Of a stretch of DNA of 35,284 nt, positions 8,379 through 16,615 are shown one piece after another. Where the stretch lies: NCBI GenBank assembly GCA_040876735.1, contig JBBDPC010000026.1:1-35284 (forward strand), given 5' to 3'. The position numbers were made by a program, and so were the translations under genes. The notes beneath the pieces are model-generated. The model had not been told where the DNA came from, made no database searches, and saw nothing but the letters and a program-made list of their open reading frames with translations. The stretch is from Natronomicrosphaera sp040876735 (GTDB taxonomy: Bacteria > Planctomycetota > Phycisphaerae > Phycisphaerales > Phycisphaeraceae). Position 1 is the first letter of the stretch. Each line of letters opens with the position of its first letter.

Positions 8379-10751
8379 ATGCGCAGGTACACTCGCATCG
8401 CGGCCGGATGGATGACACTCGCACTGGGCTTGGCCATCATCGGGTCCCCGGCGGCTCCGCTTTTCGCGCAAGACGCGACTGAGGCGGACGAGCGGGCGCT
8501 CGCCATCGCCGACCAGGTGTTGCGCGAGGCGAACCGTCAGCACACGGTGCGTCAGCAGACCGAGCGTGTGATGGAGCAGTTGAGTGTGATCGTGGCGGAG
8601 CTGGCGCAGAACGATCTGCTGGACCGCGGCAACGCCGCGCAACTGGTGCAGGTGACGCAGACGCTTCAGCGTGTGCACGGCCAGCACGTGCCCAACGCGG
8701 CGACACACTTGCAGGAAGCGCGTCGGCAGTTGCAGGCGATGCGGCCGAGCCTCGGCGCCGCCGGCGACGAGCTGGACGTGGTGGCGCAGGCGTTGCAGCG
8801 GATTATCGAGCAGGTGGGCACGCGCGTGCGTTCGGACGCGCAGGCGGCCGAGTTGCGTTCGCTGGTCGAGCAGGAGACGCACCTGAACGCCCAGACCCAG
8901 GACTGGGGCCGGGCGACGCTGACCGATCCCGAGTCGGCGGCCGATCAGCGTGAGGAGATCGCCGAGCGTCAGGACCAGCTTGGCGACGCGCTGAAGCAGT
9001 TCGAGGCGCAGCTCGAAGAGAGTCGGCAGACGGCCACCGACCCGCTGGACCGCGAGCGGGCCGAGCGTGCGGCCGAGCGTCTGAACGAGAACCAGGTGCC
9101 CGAGCAGCTTGACGCGGCGGCGGACTCGATCCGCGAGGACGACCCGTTCGCGGCGATGGAACAGCAGGAGCGAGCCCTGGAGGCGATGCGCGAGGCGGTG
9201 GCCGCATTGGAGTATGAGCCGGAGCAGCCGGATCTGGCGGACATGGGGCCGTCGTTGGAGGAACTCGAAGCGCGTCGACGCGACGTGGAGGCGCTGCGCG
9301 ACGAGCAGGCCCGGCTGCGCAAGCAGACGGACGCCGCGGATGCCGACACCTTTGAAGAGCAGCGCAGCACCATGGAAGCAGAGCAGGGCGACCTCGAACA
9401 GGCCACGGCCGACCTGCTGGCCGACGAGAACTTCGCGCCGATGCCGGACCCGGCCGCGAACGAAAACGCCATGGCGGACGCGGACATGCCCGACCAGGCC
9501 GAGGGCGCCGACGAAGCGGACCCGGCGGAGGGCTCGCAGATGGCGGACGCGGACACGCCTGACCCCGATGCCGCCGCGGACGCGCCCGAAGCCCCCGATG
9601 CGGACGCCGCGGCGGAAGCCCCCGAAGCAGGCGAGATGGACGCTCCGGCCGCGCCGCAGTCGCCGCTGGAACGGGCCCAGACCGCCATGCAGGAGGCACA
9701 GACGGCCCTGACCGCCGCCGACCAGCCCGCCACGAGCGAGGCCCAGGCCGAGGCGGAGTCGGCGTTGAACGACGCGCTGGCGGAACTGGATCAGCAGATT
9801 GCCGAGGCCGAGGCGCTCGAGCAGCCGTTGGCGAGCGACATCCGTGACGATCTGGAGCAGATGCGCGGCGACCAGCAGGCGCTGGCGGACGCGTCGCAGG
9901 CGACCGCCGAGGCGGGCGAGGACGTGGCCGAGCATCAGCCGGAGCAGGAAGGCCTGGCGGACCAGATGTCGGACATGCAGAACCAGGCCCCGAGCGCGGA
10001 GGCGGCGGAGGCGATGGCCGACGCGCAGTCGGCGATGGAAGCGGCGGCCCAGGCCATGGAGGCCGGCGACACGCAGGCGATGGAGATGGCCCAGGCCGAG
10101 GCGATGGCCGCGTTGGACCAGGCCGCGGCGGCGAGCGATGCAGCCTTCGAGCAGTTTGAGCAGATGATGGCCGCCTTCGGCGAACTCGACGGCCTGGTGC
10201 AGGACCAGAGCGACCTGACCGACGCCGGCGCCGCCGCCGACGCCGACACGATGAGCGAGATCGGCCAGCAGCAGGAAGGGCTGGGCGAGCAGGCCGGGGA
10301 ACTGGCGGAGATGTTGCCCGGCATGATGCAGTCGCCGGTGCAGGAGGCCGCCGCGGCGATGGGCGAAGCGGCGCAGGCCTTCGGACAGGGCGAGGGCGAA
10401 GCCGGCCAGGCCGCCCAGCAGGAGGCGCTGGCGGCGTTGCAGCAGGCCCAGCAGGCGATGGCGATGGCGATGGGGGAGATGGGCCAGATGATGCCGGGCA
10501 TGATGCCGGGCATGATGCCCGGGATGATGCCTGGGATGATGCCGGGGATGGGCGGCGAAATGCCCGGAATGGGCATGTCGGACCCGCCCGGCGGGCCCGC
10601 GGCCGACGGCCCCACGCCGACCGACGAAGACGCCCGCTGGCGGTCGCTCGGCGCTCGCGAGCGCCAGTCGCTCCAGCAGCGCTTCGCCCGTGAACTGCCC
10701 GTGGAACACCGACAATTGCTGGAAGCATACTATGAAGCCTTGGCTGAATGA
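8379..10751 (+). CDS. Exported Ala/Gln/Glu-rich coiled-coil protein with Met-Pro-Gly repeats
   Basis: This 790-residue protein starts at ATG 8379, behind a good GGAGAAG site; the in-frame ATG at 8334 would add residues before the signal peptide. The signal peptide is MRRYTR, a hydrophobic run, then LFAQ/D. The mature protein is almost entirely low-complexity helix rich in Ala, Gln, Glu and Asp. It has acidic AEAPEA-type repeats near residues 380-440 and a (MMPG)5 stretch at about 704-723. The last 50 residues (DARWRSLGARERQSLQQRFARELP...YYEALAE) look like a compact folded end. It matches the coiled-coil tail that is fused to DUF4175 proteins elsewhere. It may be a periplasmic filament or spacer. 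The next gene starts inside its 3' end. Confidence 0.82.
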   Translation: MRRYTRIAAGWMTLALGLAIIGSPAAPLFAQDATEADERALAIADQVLREANRQHTVRQQTERVMEQLSVIVAELAQNDLLDRGNAAQLVQVTQTLQRVHGQHVPNAATHLQEARRQLQAMRPSLGAAGDELDVVAQALQRIIEQVGTRVRSDAQAAELRSLVEQETHLNAQTQDWGRATLTDPESAADQREEIAERQDQLGDALKQFEAQLEESRQTATDPLDRERAERAAERLNENQVPEQLDAAADSIREDDPFAAMEQQERALEAMREAVAALEYEPEQPDLADMGPSLEELEARRRDVEALRDEQARLRKQTDAADADTFEEQRSTMEAEQGDLEQATADLLADENFAPMPDPAANENAMADADMPDQAEGADEADPAEGSQMADADTPDPDAAADAPEAPDADAAAEAPEAGEMDAPAAPQSPLERAQTAMQEAQTALTAADQPATSEAQAEAESALNDALAELDQQIAEAEALEQPLASDIRDDLEQMRGDQQALADASQATAEAGEDVAEHQPEQEGLADQMSDMQNQAPSAEAAEAMADAQSAMEAAAQAMEAGDTQAMEMAQAEAMAALDQAAAASDAAFEQFEQMMAAFGELDGLVQDQSDLTDAGAAADADTMSEIGQQQEGLGEQAGELAEMLPGMMQSPVQEAAAAMGEAAQAFGQGEGEAGQAAQQEALAALQQAQQAMAMAMGEMGQMMPGMMPGMMPGMMPGMMPGMGGEMPGMGMSDPPGGPAADGPTPTDEDARWRSLGARERQSLQQRFARELPVEHRQLLEAYYEALAE
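10488..10547 (+). repeat. Five 12-base coding repeats, (Met-Met-Pro-Gly)5
   Basis: Five tandem copies of ATGATGCCGGGC or near variants encode MMPG five times inside the coiled-coil gene. The copies differ mostly at third codon positions, so the protein repeat is kept while the DNA drifts. Confidence 0.9.
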
Positions 10752-11811
10752 GTTGAACGTGCGGACCTGTTTTCGCCTGATGCGTGGCGGCGCGCGGTTC
10801 CGTGCCCATTGCCGGGAAACGGCGCGGACGGTCGCGGTCGCCATGCTGATCAGCACGCTGCTGGTGGCGCCGGTGACGCCGGCCTACGCGCAGGAAGGGG
10901 CGGTGCGCGTCGCCGACCTGAGCCCCGAAGCCGAGCAGGCCATCGATCGCGGCTTGGCCTACCTGGCCGGGAGCCAGAATGAAGACGGCAGTTGGGGCGG
11001 CCCCGCCCACACGGCCGTGGTGCTGATGGCCTTCATGCTCAAGGGCTACTTCCCCGACCCCGACCGGCCGGACCGGCACGGCCAGCGGCTCGACCGGGCA
11101 GTGCAATTCCTGCTCAACCAGTCCCGCCAGCACGGCGGCTACTTCGGCGGCAACATGTACCACCATGCCTTGGCGACGCTCGCCCTGGCCGAAGCGTGGG
11201 GCATGAGCCAGCGCGACGAGATCCGCGATGCCGTCAAGTCCGGCGTCGAGGTCATCCTCCGCGCCCAGCACTCCTCCGGCGGCTGGCGCTACCAGCCCAT
11301 GCCGGTCGACCACGACACGTCCGTCACCGCCATGGTGGTGGTCGCCCTCGCCGCCGCCCACGAAGCGGGCATCCTCGTGCCCCGGGAAGTCATGGCGCGG
11401 GCGACGGAGTACCTCAAAGGGCGGCAGACCGAGGAGGGCGGGTTCGGCTATCGCGGCCCCAGAGATCCGGGATTCGCCCGCTCGGCGGCGAGCACGCTCG
11501 CCCTGCAACTCGGCGGCGCACGCAATGACGAGGCCGTGCAGAACGGCCTGCGCTACCTCATGCAGACCGACGCGGAAACCGCCTTCGACAACCGCCACTT
11601 CTTCTACGCCCAGTACTACGCGATCCAGGCGATGTACCAGGCCGGCGAACGCCCCTACGCCCAGTGGCAGCCGCGCATCCACGACCTGCTCATCCAGCGC
11701 CAGAACGACAACGGCTCGTGGAACGCCGGCCACGGTAACCCCTTCGGCACCGCGATGGCCATCCTCATCCTCGGCGTGCCCTATCGTTACCTGCCGATCT
11801 ACCAGCGCTGA
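10732..11811 (+). CDS. Exported prenyltransferase/squalene-oxidase-repeat toroid protein
   Basis: This 359-residue protein starts at ATG 10732, six bases after GGAAG and overlapping the coiled-coil gene by 20 bases. A long basic N-region is followed by a signal core (VAVAMLISTLLVAPVTP) and AYA/Q. The mature part has the repeats of the terpene cyclase/protein prenyltransferase alpha/alpha barrel: QNEDGSWGG near 80, then YFGGNMYHHALATLALAEAWG, SSGGWRYQP, TEEGGFGYRG and QNDNGSWN near the end. Each holds the QxxxGxW-like turn. No DxDD cyclase motif is visible, so a lipid cyclase role is unlikely. Such toroids in planctomycetes probably bind peptides or partners. It is the last gene of the operon, facing the convergent oxidoreductase gene. 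Confidence 0.87.
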   Translation: MKPWLNELNVRTCFRLMRGGARFRAHCRETARTVAVAMLISTLLVAPVTPAYAQEGAVRVADLSPEAEQAIDRGLAYLAGSQNEDGSWGGPAHTAVVLMAFMLKGYFPDPDRPDRHGQRLDRAVQFLLNQSRQHGGYFGGNMYHHALATLALAEAWGMSQRDEIRDAVKSGVEVILRAQHSSGGWRYQPMPVDHDTSVTAMVVVALAAAHEAGILVPREVMARATEYLKGRQTEEGGFGYRGPRDPGFARSAASTLALQLGGARNDEAVQNGLRYLMQTDAETAFDNRHFFYAQYYAIQAMYQAGERPYAQWQPRIHDLLIQRQNDNGSWNAGHGNPFGTAMAILILGVPYRYLPIYQR

Positions 11812-11851
11812 GCCCCCGAGCGTCCCTGCCGCCTGGCTTTGCACACATCAG

Positions 11852-11889
11852 AAAAAAATGAAGCCCACGGATGGCATCCGTGGGCTTCA
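11852..11889 (-). terminator. Rho-independent terminator of the sugar block
   Basis: A perfect 14-base stem (TGAAGCCCACGGAT, loop of three) spans 11859-11889. On the minus strand it is followed by seven T residues (A tract at 11852-11858). It lies 36 bases past the stop of the oxidoreductase gene. The plus strand lacks a T tract, so it mainly serves the minus-strand operon, although the hairpin may also help end the convergent plus-strand transcript. Confidence 0.93.
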
Positions 11890-11924
11890 GCACGCGCTAG
11901 ACCAGATTGCCGGACCGGATCGGG

Positions 11925-12965
11925 TCACGCGCCGGTGGCTGTGGGGGCGGTCTGGTCGACCTGCACGATCTGGCCGGTGCGGATGCTCTCATGCTCGGCC
12001 TCGACCAGCTGGATCGTCGCCGCCGCCTCGGCGACCGTCACCGTCTGCGGTGGCTGGCCGGTGCGGATGCAGTCGAGGAAGTAGGCGATTTCATGCTCGT
12101 AGCCCATGCCGGGGCCGACGTCGACCGGCTCGGCCTGGCCGTCGCGGAAGAGCGTGACGGTGGGCTGGTTCGCCAGGTCGAACGTGGCGGTTGCCTTCTC
12201 AAAGTTGACCGTGAACTGCATCTGGAAGCTGAAGCCCTTGGCCATCGCCCACCCGCCCTCGGCGGAGATCATCGGGCCTGCGTCGCCGTAGAGGTAGTGG
12301 GTGATCAGGTGGTCCGGCTCGCCGGTGATGGTGCTGTAGCCGCGGCTGTAGACCGCCTCGGGCAGGCCGAAGCAGTGGTGGACGAAATCCGTGTCGTGCA
12401 CATGCAGGTCGACCAGCGCTCCGCCCGACGCCTTGCCGTCGCTGTAGAACGGCCCGCCGGGGTGCGACGCCAGCCGACGGAAGTGCGCGGCGAGCACCTT
12501 GCCGAACCGCTGGTCGTCGATCGCCGCCTTCAGCCAGTCCCAGCCGGGCCAGAATCGCATGCACTGGGCGACCATCGTCATGCCCGGCGCCCGCTCGGCC
12601 GCCTCGGCGATCGCCTGCGCGTCGGCCGCGGTGCGGGCCAGCGGTTTCTCGACCATCACGTGCTTGCCCGCCGCCAGCGCCGCCTCCGCGTACTGCCGGT
12701 GCAGCGGCGTGGGCAGGCAGATGTCGACCAGCTCCACTTCGTCGTCGGCGATCAGTTTCATGCCCTCGTCGTACCGCCGGGCTTGCGACAGGTCGGCCCC
12801 CCCCTGGGCCTGGCCTTCGATGTTGCCTTCGGCTTTGGCCTTGCCGGCGAGACGCTCGGGGATGATGTCGCTGACGGCGAACACCGTCGCGTCGTCGCGC
12901 TGGCTGTAAACGTCCAGATGGGTCGAGCCCATCATGCCCAGTCCAATGATGCCAACCTTTGTCAT
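11925..12965 (-). CDS. Gfo/Idh/MocA-family oxidoreductase
   Basis: This 346-residue protein has a Rossmann NAD(P) domain at its N-terminus (VGIIGLGMMGSTH, residues 4-16) and the family motif E106-K107-P108 that lies next to the nicotinamide. Residues DLHVHDTDFVHHCFG in the second domain supply the usual Asp and His at the sugar-binding site. These enzymes oxidise or reduce hydroxyls on sugars, inositols or their derivatives. The substrate cannot be read from sequence. Its ATG overlaps the stop of the upstream isomerase gene as ATGA, so translation is coupled. With two TIM-barrel isomerases just upstream, it likely forms a 3-keto-sugar or inositol catabolic step. A terminator follows. Confidence 0.93.
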   Translation of the reverse strand: MTKVGIIGLGMMGSTHLDVYSQRDDATVFAVSDIIPERLAGKAKAEGNIEGQAQGGADLSQARRYDEGMKLIADDEVELVDICLPTPLHRQYAEAALAAGKHVMVEKPLARTAADAQAIAEAAERAPGMTMVAQCMRFWPGWDWLKAAIDDQRFGKVLAAHFRRLASHPGGPFYSDGKASGGALVDLHVHDTDFVHHCFGLPEAVYSRGYSTITGEPDHLITHYLYGDAGPMISAEGGWAMAKGFSFQMQFTVNFEKATATFDLANQPTVTLFRDGQAEPVDVGPGMGYEHEIAYFLDCIRTGQPPQTVTVAEAAATIQLVEAEHESIRTGQIVQVDQTAPTATGA

Positions 12966-13834
12966 CGCGTGCTTCCTTTTCCGGTGGTTTCAAAGTGGAA
13001 CAGGCGGTCCATCGCTTCGCTGGTCTGCTCGAGCAGACCCTCGGCCGGGGGCAGCATCTCCGCCACGATGGTGCCGTCGTAGCCGATCGCTTCCAGCGCC
13101 GCGACCGTCTCCGGCCAAGGCACGTCGCCCTCACCGAGGCGGGCGAAGCTGTACCGGCCTTCAAAGCCGAACGTGTCCTTGAACTCCTTGATGTGGACGC
13201 GCTTGATCCGCTGGCCCAGCATCTCGATCCAGTGCGGCGGATGCTGGTGATAGCCCAGCAGGTTCCCCGCGTCGAAGTACATCCCCACGCGGTCGCTCTG
13301 GAAGCTGTCGAGGAAGTCAATCCACTCCAGCGGCGACAGCAGCAGCCCGTTCCAGACGTTCTCCAGGCAGAGGTCGACGCCCACCCGCTCGGCCACGTCG
13401 AGCAGTTGCGTCGTCGCCTCGCGGGCGCGCTGCACCGCCACGTCGTAACGGATGATCTCGCTCGGCGCGATCGGGCTGACGACCACGCCGGGCACGAACA
13501 GCATCGCCTTGCAGCCCAGCCAGGCGGCGCGCTGCAACGCCGCGGTGTGCAGGTCGACCGCTTTCTGTCGCACGGCCGGGTCGTCGCTGGTGGGGTTGAC
13601 GCCCCAGCTCATGCCGCTGGCCAGCGTTTCCACGACCAGCCCCGAGGCGTCGATCTGCGCGCGGATCGCTTCGCACTCGGCCTGCGTGCTTTGCGGGGTG
13701 ATGACGCCTTCGGGACCGACGCCCAACTCCAGGCCTGCGAATCCCGCCGCCTGCGTCTGCGCCAGGGCGTCGGCGATCGGCAGCGTGTTCTCCATGCCGC
13801 CGGGCATGGACCAGTAACTGATGCACTTATGCAT
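12962..13834 (-). CDS. Sugar phosphate isomerase/epimerase family protein (TIM barrel), copy 2
   Basis: This 290-residue protein of the xylose-isomerase-like TIM barrel family (AP endonuclease 2 fold) contains the metal-site strands DLCLENVWNG, VGMYFDAGNLLG, and RIKRVHIKEFK, supplying Glu, Asp and His ligands; a last Glu sits in TIVAEMLPP. I start it at ATG 13834, which has GAGGA upstream and overlaps the preceding stop by eight bases. An ATG at 13849 is also possible. Its 3' end overlaps the oxidoreductase start. Proteins of this fold in such clusters isomerise or epimerise keto-sugars or inososes; the exact substrate is unknown. Confidence 0.9.
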   Translation of the reverse strand: MHKCISYWSMPGGMENTLPIADALAQTQAAGFAGLELGVGPEGVITPQSTQAECEAIRAQIDASGLVVETLASGMSWGVNPTSDDPAVRQKAVDLHTAALQRAAWLGCKAMLFVPGVVVSPIAPSEIIRYDVAVQRAREATTQLLDVAERVGVDLCLENVWNGLLLSPLEWIDFLDSFQSDRVGMYFDAGNLLGYHQHPPHWIEMLGQRIKRVHIKEFKDTFGFEGRYSFARLGEGDVPWPETVAALEAIGYDGTIVAEMLPPAEGLLEQTSEAMDRLFHFETTGKGSTR

Positions 13835-14681
13835 GAGCCAGTTCCTCAATCTGAGCGTGAATGAATCGGATGGCGGTGCGAACGTCGCCCACCCGGTCCG
13901 AGCCCGCCTCGCGTTCGATGACCAGCGGGCCGTCGAAGTCGTTTTCCTCGAGCACCGTCAGGAAGCTCGGCCAGTCGACTTCGCCTTCGCCGATGGCCAT
14001 TTCCTGGCCCCACGTGTCGGGCTCGGTGGGGGCCTTGGCGTCCTTGATGTGCACCTGGCGCACGTGGGGCATCAGCTTGCGGAGGGCGGTCACGGGATCG
14101 CCCATGCCGTAGAGCAGCATGTTGGCCGGGTCGAAGTTGACGCCGACGTTGTCGCGGTCGACGGTCTTGAGGAAGCCGGTGAGCGTGTCGGCGGTCTCCT
14201 GCCCGGTCTCCAGCAGCAGCGTGCCCTGGAAGGTTTCAGCGAACAGGTCGGCGATCTGCCGGATGCGGTCGACGAGGTTGGCATAGGTGGGGGCGTCGGG
14301 GTCTTCGGGGATGAACCCGGCATGGGAGCTGACCAGCCGAAGGCCGAGGTCGCGGGCGAGGGCGGCGTTGGCTTGGGCGTTGGCCCAGTTGGTCGGCCAA
14401 TGCCGGTCGGGCACGAGGCCGCCGGTGGCGCGGACGGTCTGCGGCGTCGAGTAGTCTTCGCCGGTGGCGCCGAACATGCCCGCGACGATCGTGATGCCCG
14501 CCTCGGCCAGTTGCGGCTTGACGTCCCGCCAGGCGTCGGGGGCTTTCCGCACCGGGTCCAGCGCCAGTTGCACGTTCGTCAGCTTCAATTCGCGCAGGCG
14601 GTCGATCAGGTCGGCCGGTCCGCTGGGATGGGTGGACCAACTGCACAGGCCCAACTGCCGGGGAGAGAGGGTGGTTGTCAT
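13827..14681 (-). CDS. Sugar phosphate isomerase/epimerase family protein (TIM barrel), copy 1
   Basis: This 284-residue protein has the same fold as its downstream neighbour but only distant similarity to it. Metal-site segments are GTLLLETGQE, VGVNFDPANMLLYG, VRQVHIKDAK and LVIEREAG, so Glu, Asp, His and Glu ligands are all present and the enzyme is probably active. GGATGAG lies about five bases before the ATG. It is the first of three overlapping genes that end with the oxidoreductase. A 311-base gap with an inverted repeat separates it from the ROK regulator, so it may have its own promoter, though I could not place one. Confidence 0.9.
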   Translation of the reverse strand: MTTTLSPRQLGLCSWSTHPSGPADLIDRLRELKLTNVQLALDPVRKAPDAWRDVKPQLAEAGITIVAGMFGATGEDYSTPQTVRATGGLVPDRHWPTNWANAQANAALARDLGLRLVSSHAGFIPEDPDAPTYANLVDRIRQIADLFAETFQGTLLLETGQETADTLTGFLKTVDRDNVGVNFDPANMLLYGMGDPVTALRKLMPHVRQVHIKDAKAPTEPDTWGQEMAIGEGEVDWPSFLTVLEENDFDGPLVIEREAGSDRVGDVRTAIRFIHAQIEELAHA

Positions 14682-14992
14682 GATTGCTCATCCATTAAAA
14701 AGAAACGATGCCGGGACGATTCGCTAGCAACGGTTGAAAGCACGGATCGGGAAAGATGTCTGCGAGGTCGTGGATCAATGGTGGCCGGGTTTTGACCGGA
14801 TGACAGGATCGGCCGGATTGACGGGCCGGGGGTTTTTGATCTTGCCCCTACTTCCGCTCTGCCTGGCTTCCTGTCTTGATCCTGTTCATCCGGCTCGATC
14901 CTGTCATCCGGTCAAAAATCAGAAACAGGCTGCGACCGGCTCCACTTACGATCCTTCTCTTCTGTGTGCCTCCGTGCCTCTGGGGTTCATAC
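14682..14992. other. Gene-free gap between ROK regulator and sugar genes
   Basis: This 311-base gap holds a large inverted repeat (14790-14917) and, at 14963-14985, a short eight-base-period tract (GTGCCTCC, GTGCCTCT). No open frame with coding character was found. A promoter for the isomerase operon should lie near 14690-14760 on the minus strand, but no convincing pair of boxes is visible. Confidence 0.6.
14790..14917. repeat. Large imperfect inverted repeat of the GATCCTGTCATCC type
   Basis: The left arm (14790-14827) starts TTTTGACCGGATGACAGGAT. The right arm (14881-14917) is its complement, perfect over 21 bases (14790-14810 against 14897-14917) and then imperfect. The right arm itself is built from two degenerate copies of ATCCTGT-CATCCGG, about 19-20 bases apart. 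It could form a long cruciform or hairpin upstream of the isomerase operon. The T-rich left end could act in transcript termination for the ROK gene. Confidence 0.85.
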
Positions 14993-16156
14993 TCAGGCTG
15001 TGGCCTGCACCTGGCCGCCGATAGTGGTCAGGGCTTCCCAATGGGGGCAGAACAGTTGCGCGAGCACCAGGTCGCCGGCGGTCTGGGCGGGGCTGGTGGC
15101 GGGCGGCTGCCAGAAGTCGATGTGCAATCGATGCTCGATCTGGCTGAGCGTGCGCTGGCGGATCTGCTCGACTAGGGCGGCGGTGAAAGCCGGCGAGTCG
15201 AAGAACGGCCCGGTGAGCACCAGCCGACCGACGCGGGTGAAACTGACCGTGTTGGCCAGCACCAGCGCGACCATCTCCAGCACTGTACGCAGCGCGGCGT
15301 CCTCCAACGCAGGGGTGAACTTTGCCAAGCGGTCGGCGAGCAGGTCTTCCGCAGGCTCGGCCAGCCCCAGGCGGTAGGCGAGGTAGTCGCTGGAGGCGAT
15401 CGTCTCGATGCAGCCCACGCCGCCGCAGTAGCAGCGCGGCGTCTCCAGCGGCAGGCGGGTGTGGCCCAACTCGTTGGCGCCGTGGACCGAGCCGCGGTTG
15501 GGCCGGCCATCGATCAGCAACGACGCCCCGAGCTGCCGGTCGCCCAGCAGCACCAGCAGCGTGTCCTCCGGCTCCACCAGCGCGCGATCGCCACGCTCCA
15601 TCGCCCACCGCGCCGCCAGCGCGTGCGTGTCGTTGGCCAGCGACACCGGCACCTCGCCCGCGGCGTCGTAGATCGGTTGCAGGCTCGCCCCCCGCCCGCC
15701 CGGCACGGCCGAGCTGAACAGCAGCCGGTGACCCGTCTTGTCGATGAACCCCGGCACGCTCACGCCCACCGCCAGCGTCCGCGCGTCCACGTGATCGCTC
15801 AGCAGCGACGCCGCCGCCCGGATTGTCGGCGCGCCCGCCGCCGCGCTCCGCACCACGCTCGGGCCCGCCGGCTCGCCCAGCAGGTTCAGCCGTGTCAGTT
15901 CCACCCGTCCCGGCCGCAACGCCACGCCCACCACCTGCCGGCGGTCCGGGTCCACCGCCAGCGGCACCCGCGGCCGACCGGGCCCCTCCGTCGTCGGCGT
16001 TTCCAGCCGAAGCACGCCCTGGTCGATCAATGCCGCCGTCTCGTCCCCGATCGTGTTCAGCCGCATCCCCGTCCGCTCACGCAGATCCGACCGGCTCAGC
16101 GGGCCCGCCTGCCAGAGCGTCTGGAGCAGCAGTTTTTGACGCGACGGTACAGGCAT
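14993..16156 (-). CDS. ROK-family transcriptional regulator
   Basis: This 387-residue protein has an N-terminal winged helix (about 6-60: LLLQTLWQAGPLSRSDLRERTGM) and a C-terminal ROK sugar-kinase-like fold. The zinc motif CYCGGVGCIE follows GANELGHT, as in NagC/XylR regulators, and VGVSVPGFID corresponds to a sugar-binding strand. The phosphate-binding loop is poorly kept, fitting a regulator and not a kinase. I start at ATG 16156 with GGTGAAG upstream; a TTG at 16177 would add seven residues but overlaps the candidate operator. It probably controls itself and the three sugar genes downstream, with a sugar as effector. Confidence 0.9.
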   Translation of the reverse strand: MPVPSRQKLLLQTLWQAGPLSRSDLRERTGMRLNTIGDETAALIDQGVLRLETPTTEGPGRPRVPLAVDPDRRQVVGVALRPGRVELTRLNLLGEPAGPSVVRSAAAGAPTIRAAASLLSDHVDARTLAVGVSVPGFIDKTGHRLLFSSAVPGGRGASLQPIYDAAGEVPVSLANDTHALAARWAMERGDRALVEPEDTLLVLLGDRQLGASLLIDGRPNRGSVHGANELGHTRLPLETPRCYCGGVGCIETIASSDYLAYRLGLAEPAEDLLADRLAKFTPALEDAALRTVLEMVALVLANTVSFTRVGRLVLTGPFFDSPAFTAALVEQIRQRTLSQIEHRLHIDFWQPPATSPAQTAGDLVLAQLFCPHWEALTTIGGQVQATA

Positions 16157-16174
16157 GCACTTCACCACAAAAGC

Positions 16175-16217
16175 CAATTGATAACACTTACGATAATAAT
16201 TGACGCCGGTTTGTCAA
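16175..16217 (-). promoter_or_regulatory. Promoter and candidate operator of the ROK gene
   Basis: On the minus strand a perfect -35 box TTGACA (16217-16212) is followed after 16 bases by TATCGT (16195-16190). An imperfect inverted repeat, CAATTGATAAC at one end and GATAATAATTG at the other (16175-16202), covers the -10 box and the expected start site. It is a strongly AT-rich island in GC-rich DNA. A repressor site here would give autoregulation. Confidence 0.65.
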
Positions 16218-16615
16218 GCTCCACTTCCCCAATCCGACTCGACCCCGGAAGTGGGGGAAGGAGCCTGAAAGGATCGGGGGACGTCCCGCCTTTCGCCCGG
16301 CCTACTTGCTGGCATCCATCCCGCCCCCTAAACTGTTTCGTCCACCTGGACGATGCGTCAAGGCGGTCGTCGGTGCGCCGCACCGGCCACAGCGGAACGC
16401 GGGGGCGTTGGGGGTGCCTCCCCGCAGGCAGTTCCGGGGAGGACGCCGGGCCAGCCCACACCCGAGACCGCCCGGCTCGAATCGGGCCCCGGAAGCCCGG
16501 ACGTCGGACCCCGGCCCCCGGTTCCCCGGCCCCAGCCACGCACCGCTGTAGCCTGACATCGCCCGCCGTTTCGCCACGCAACAAGAACGCCATAAGAACG
16601 TAACAAGGAAGCCCC
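16218..16615. other. Gene-free region upstream of pdhA
   Basis: This 398-base region lies between the divergent ROK and pdhA genes. It holds an inverted repeat CCACTTCC/GGAAGTGG (16221-16254), a perfect palindrome TCGTCCA-CC-TGGACGA (16338-16353) that could be an operator, and very GC-rich sequence from 16360 to 16560. AAGGAAG at 16605-16611 is the pdhA ribosome binding site. No open frame with coding character was found. Confidence 0.5.

Noticed and set aside
6522..10856. A 1444-residue open frame on the minus strand, and others such as 8803-11844 and 3911-6085
   Set aside because: They lie opposite firmly identified genes. Their products are Arg/His/Leu-rich with no domain or signal peptide, as expected for the antisense frames of high-GC coding sequence.
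14734..15024. A 96-residue plus-strand frame in the gap before the ROK gene
   Set aside because: It runs through the large inverted repeat and into the 3' end of the ROK gene on the other strand; its sequence is explained by repeats.
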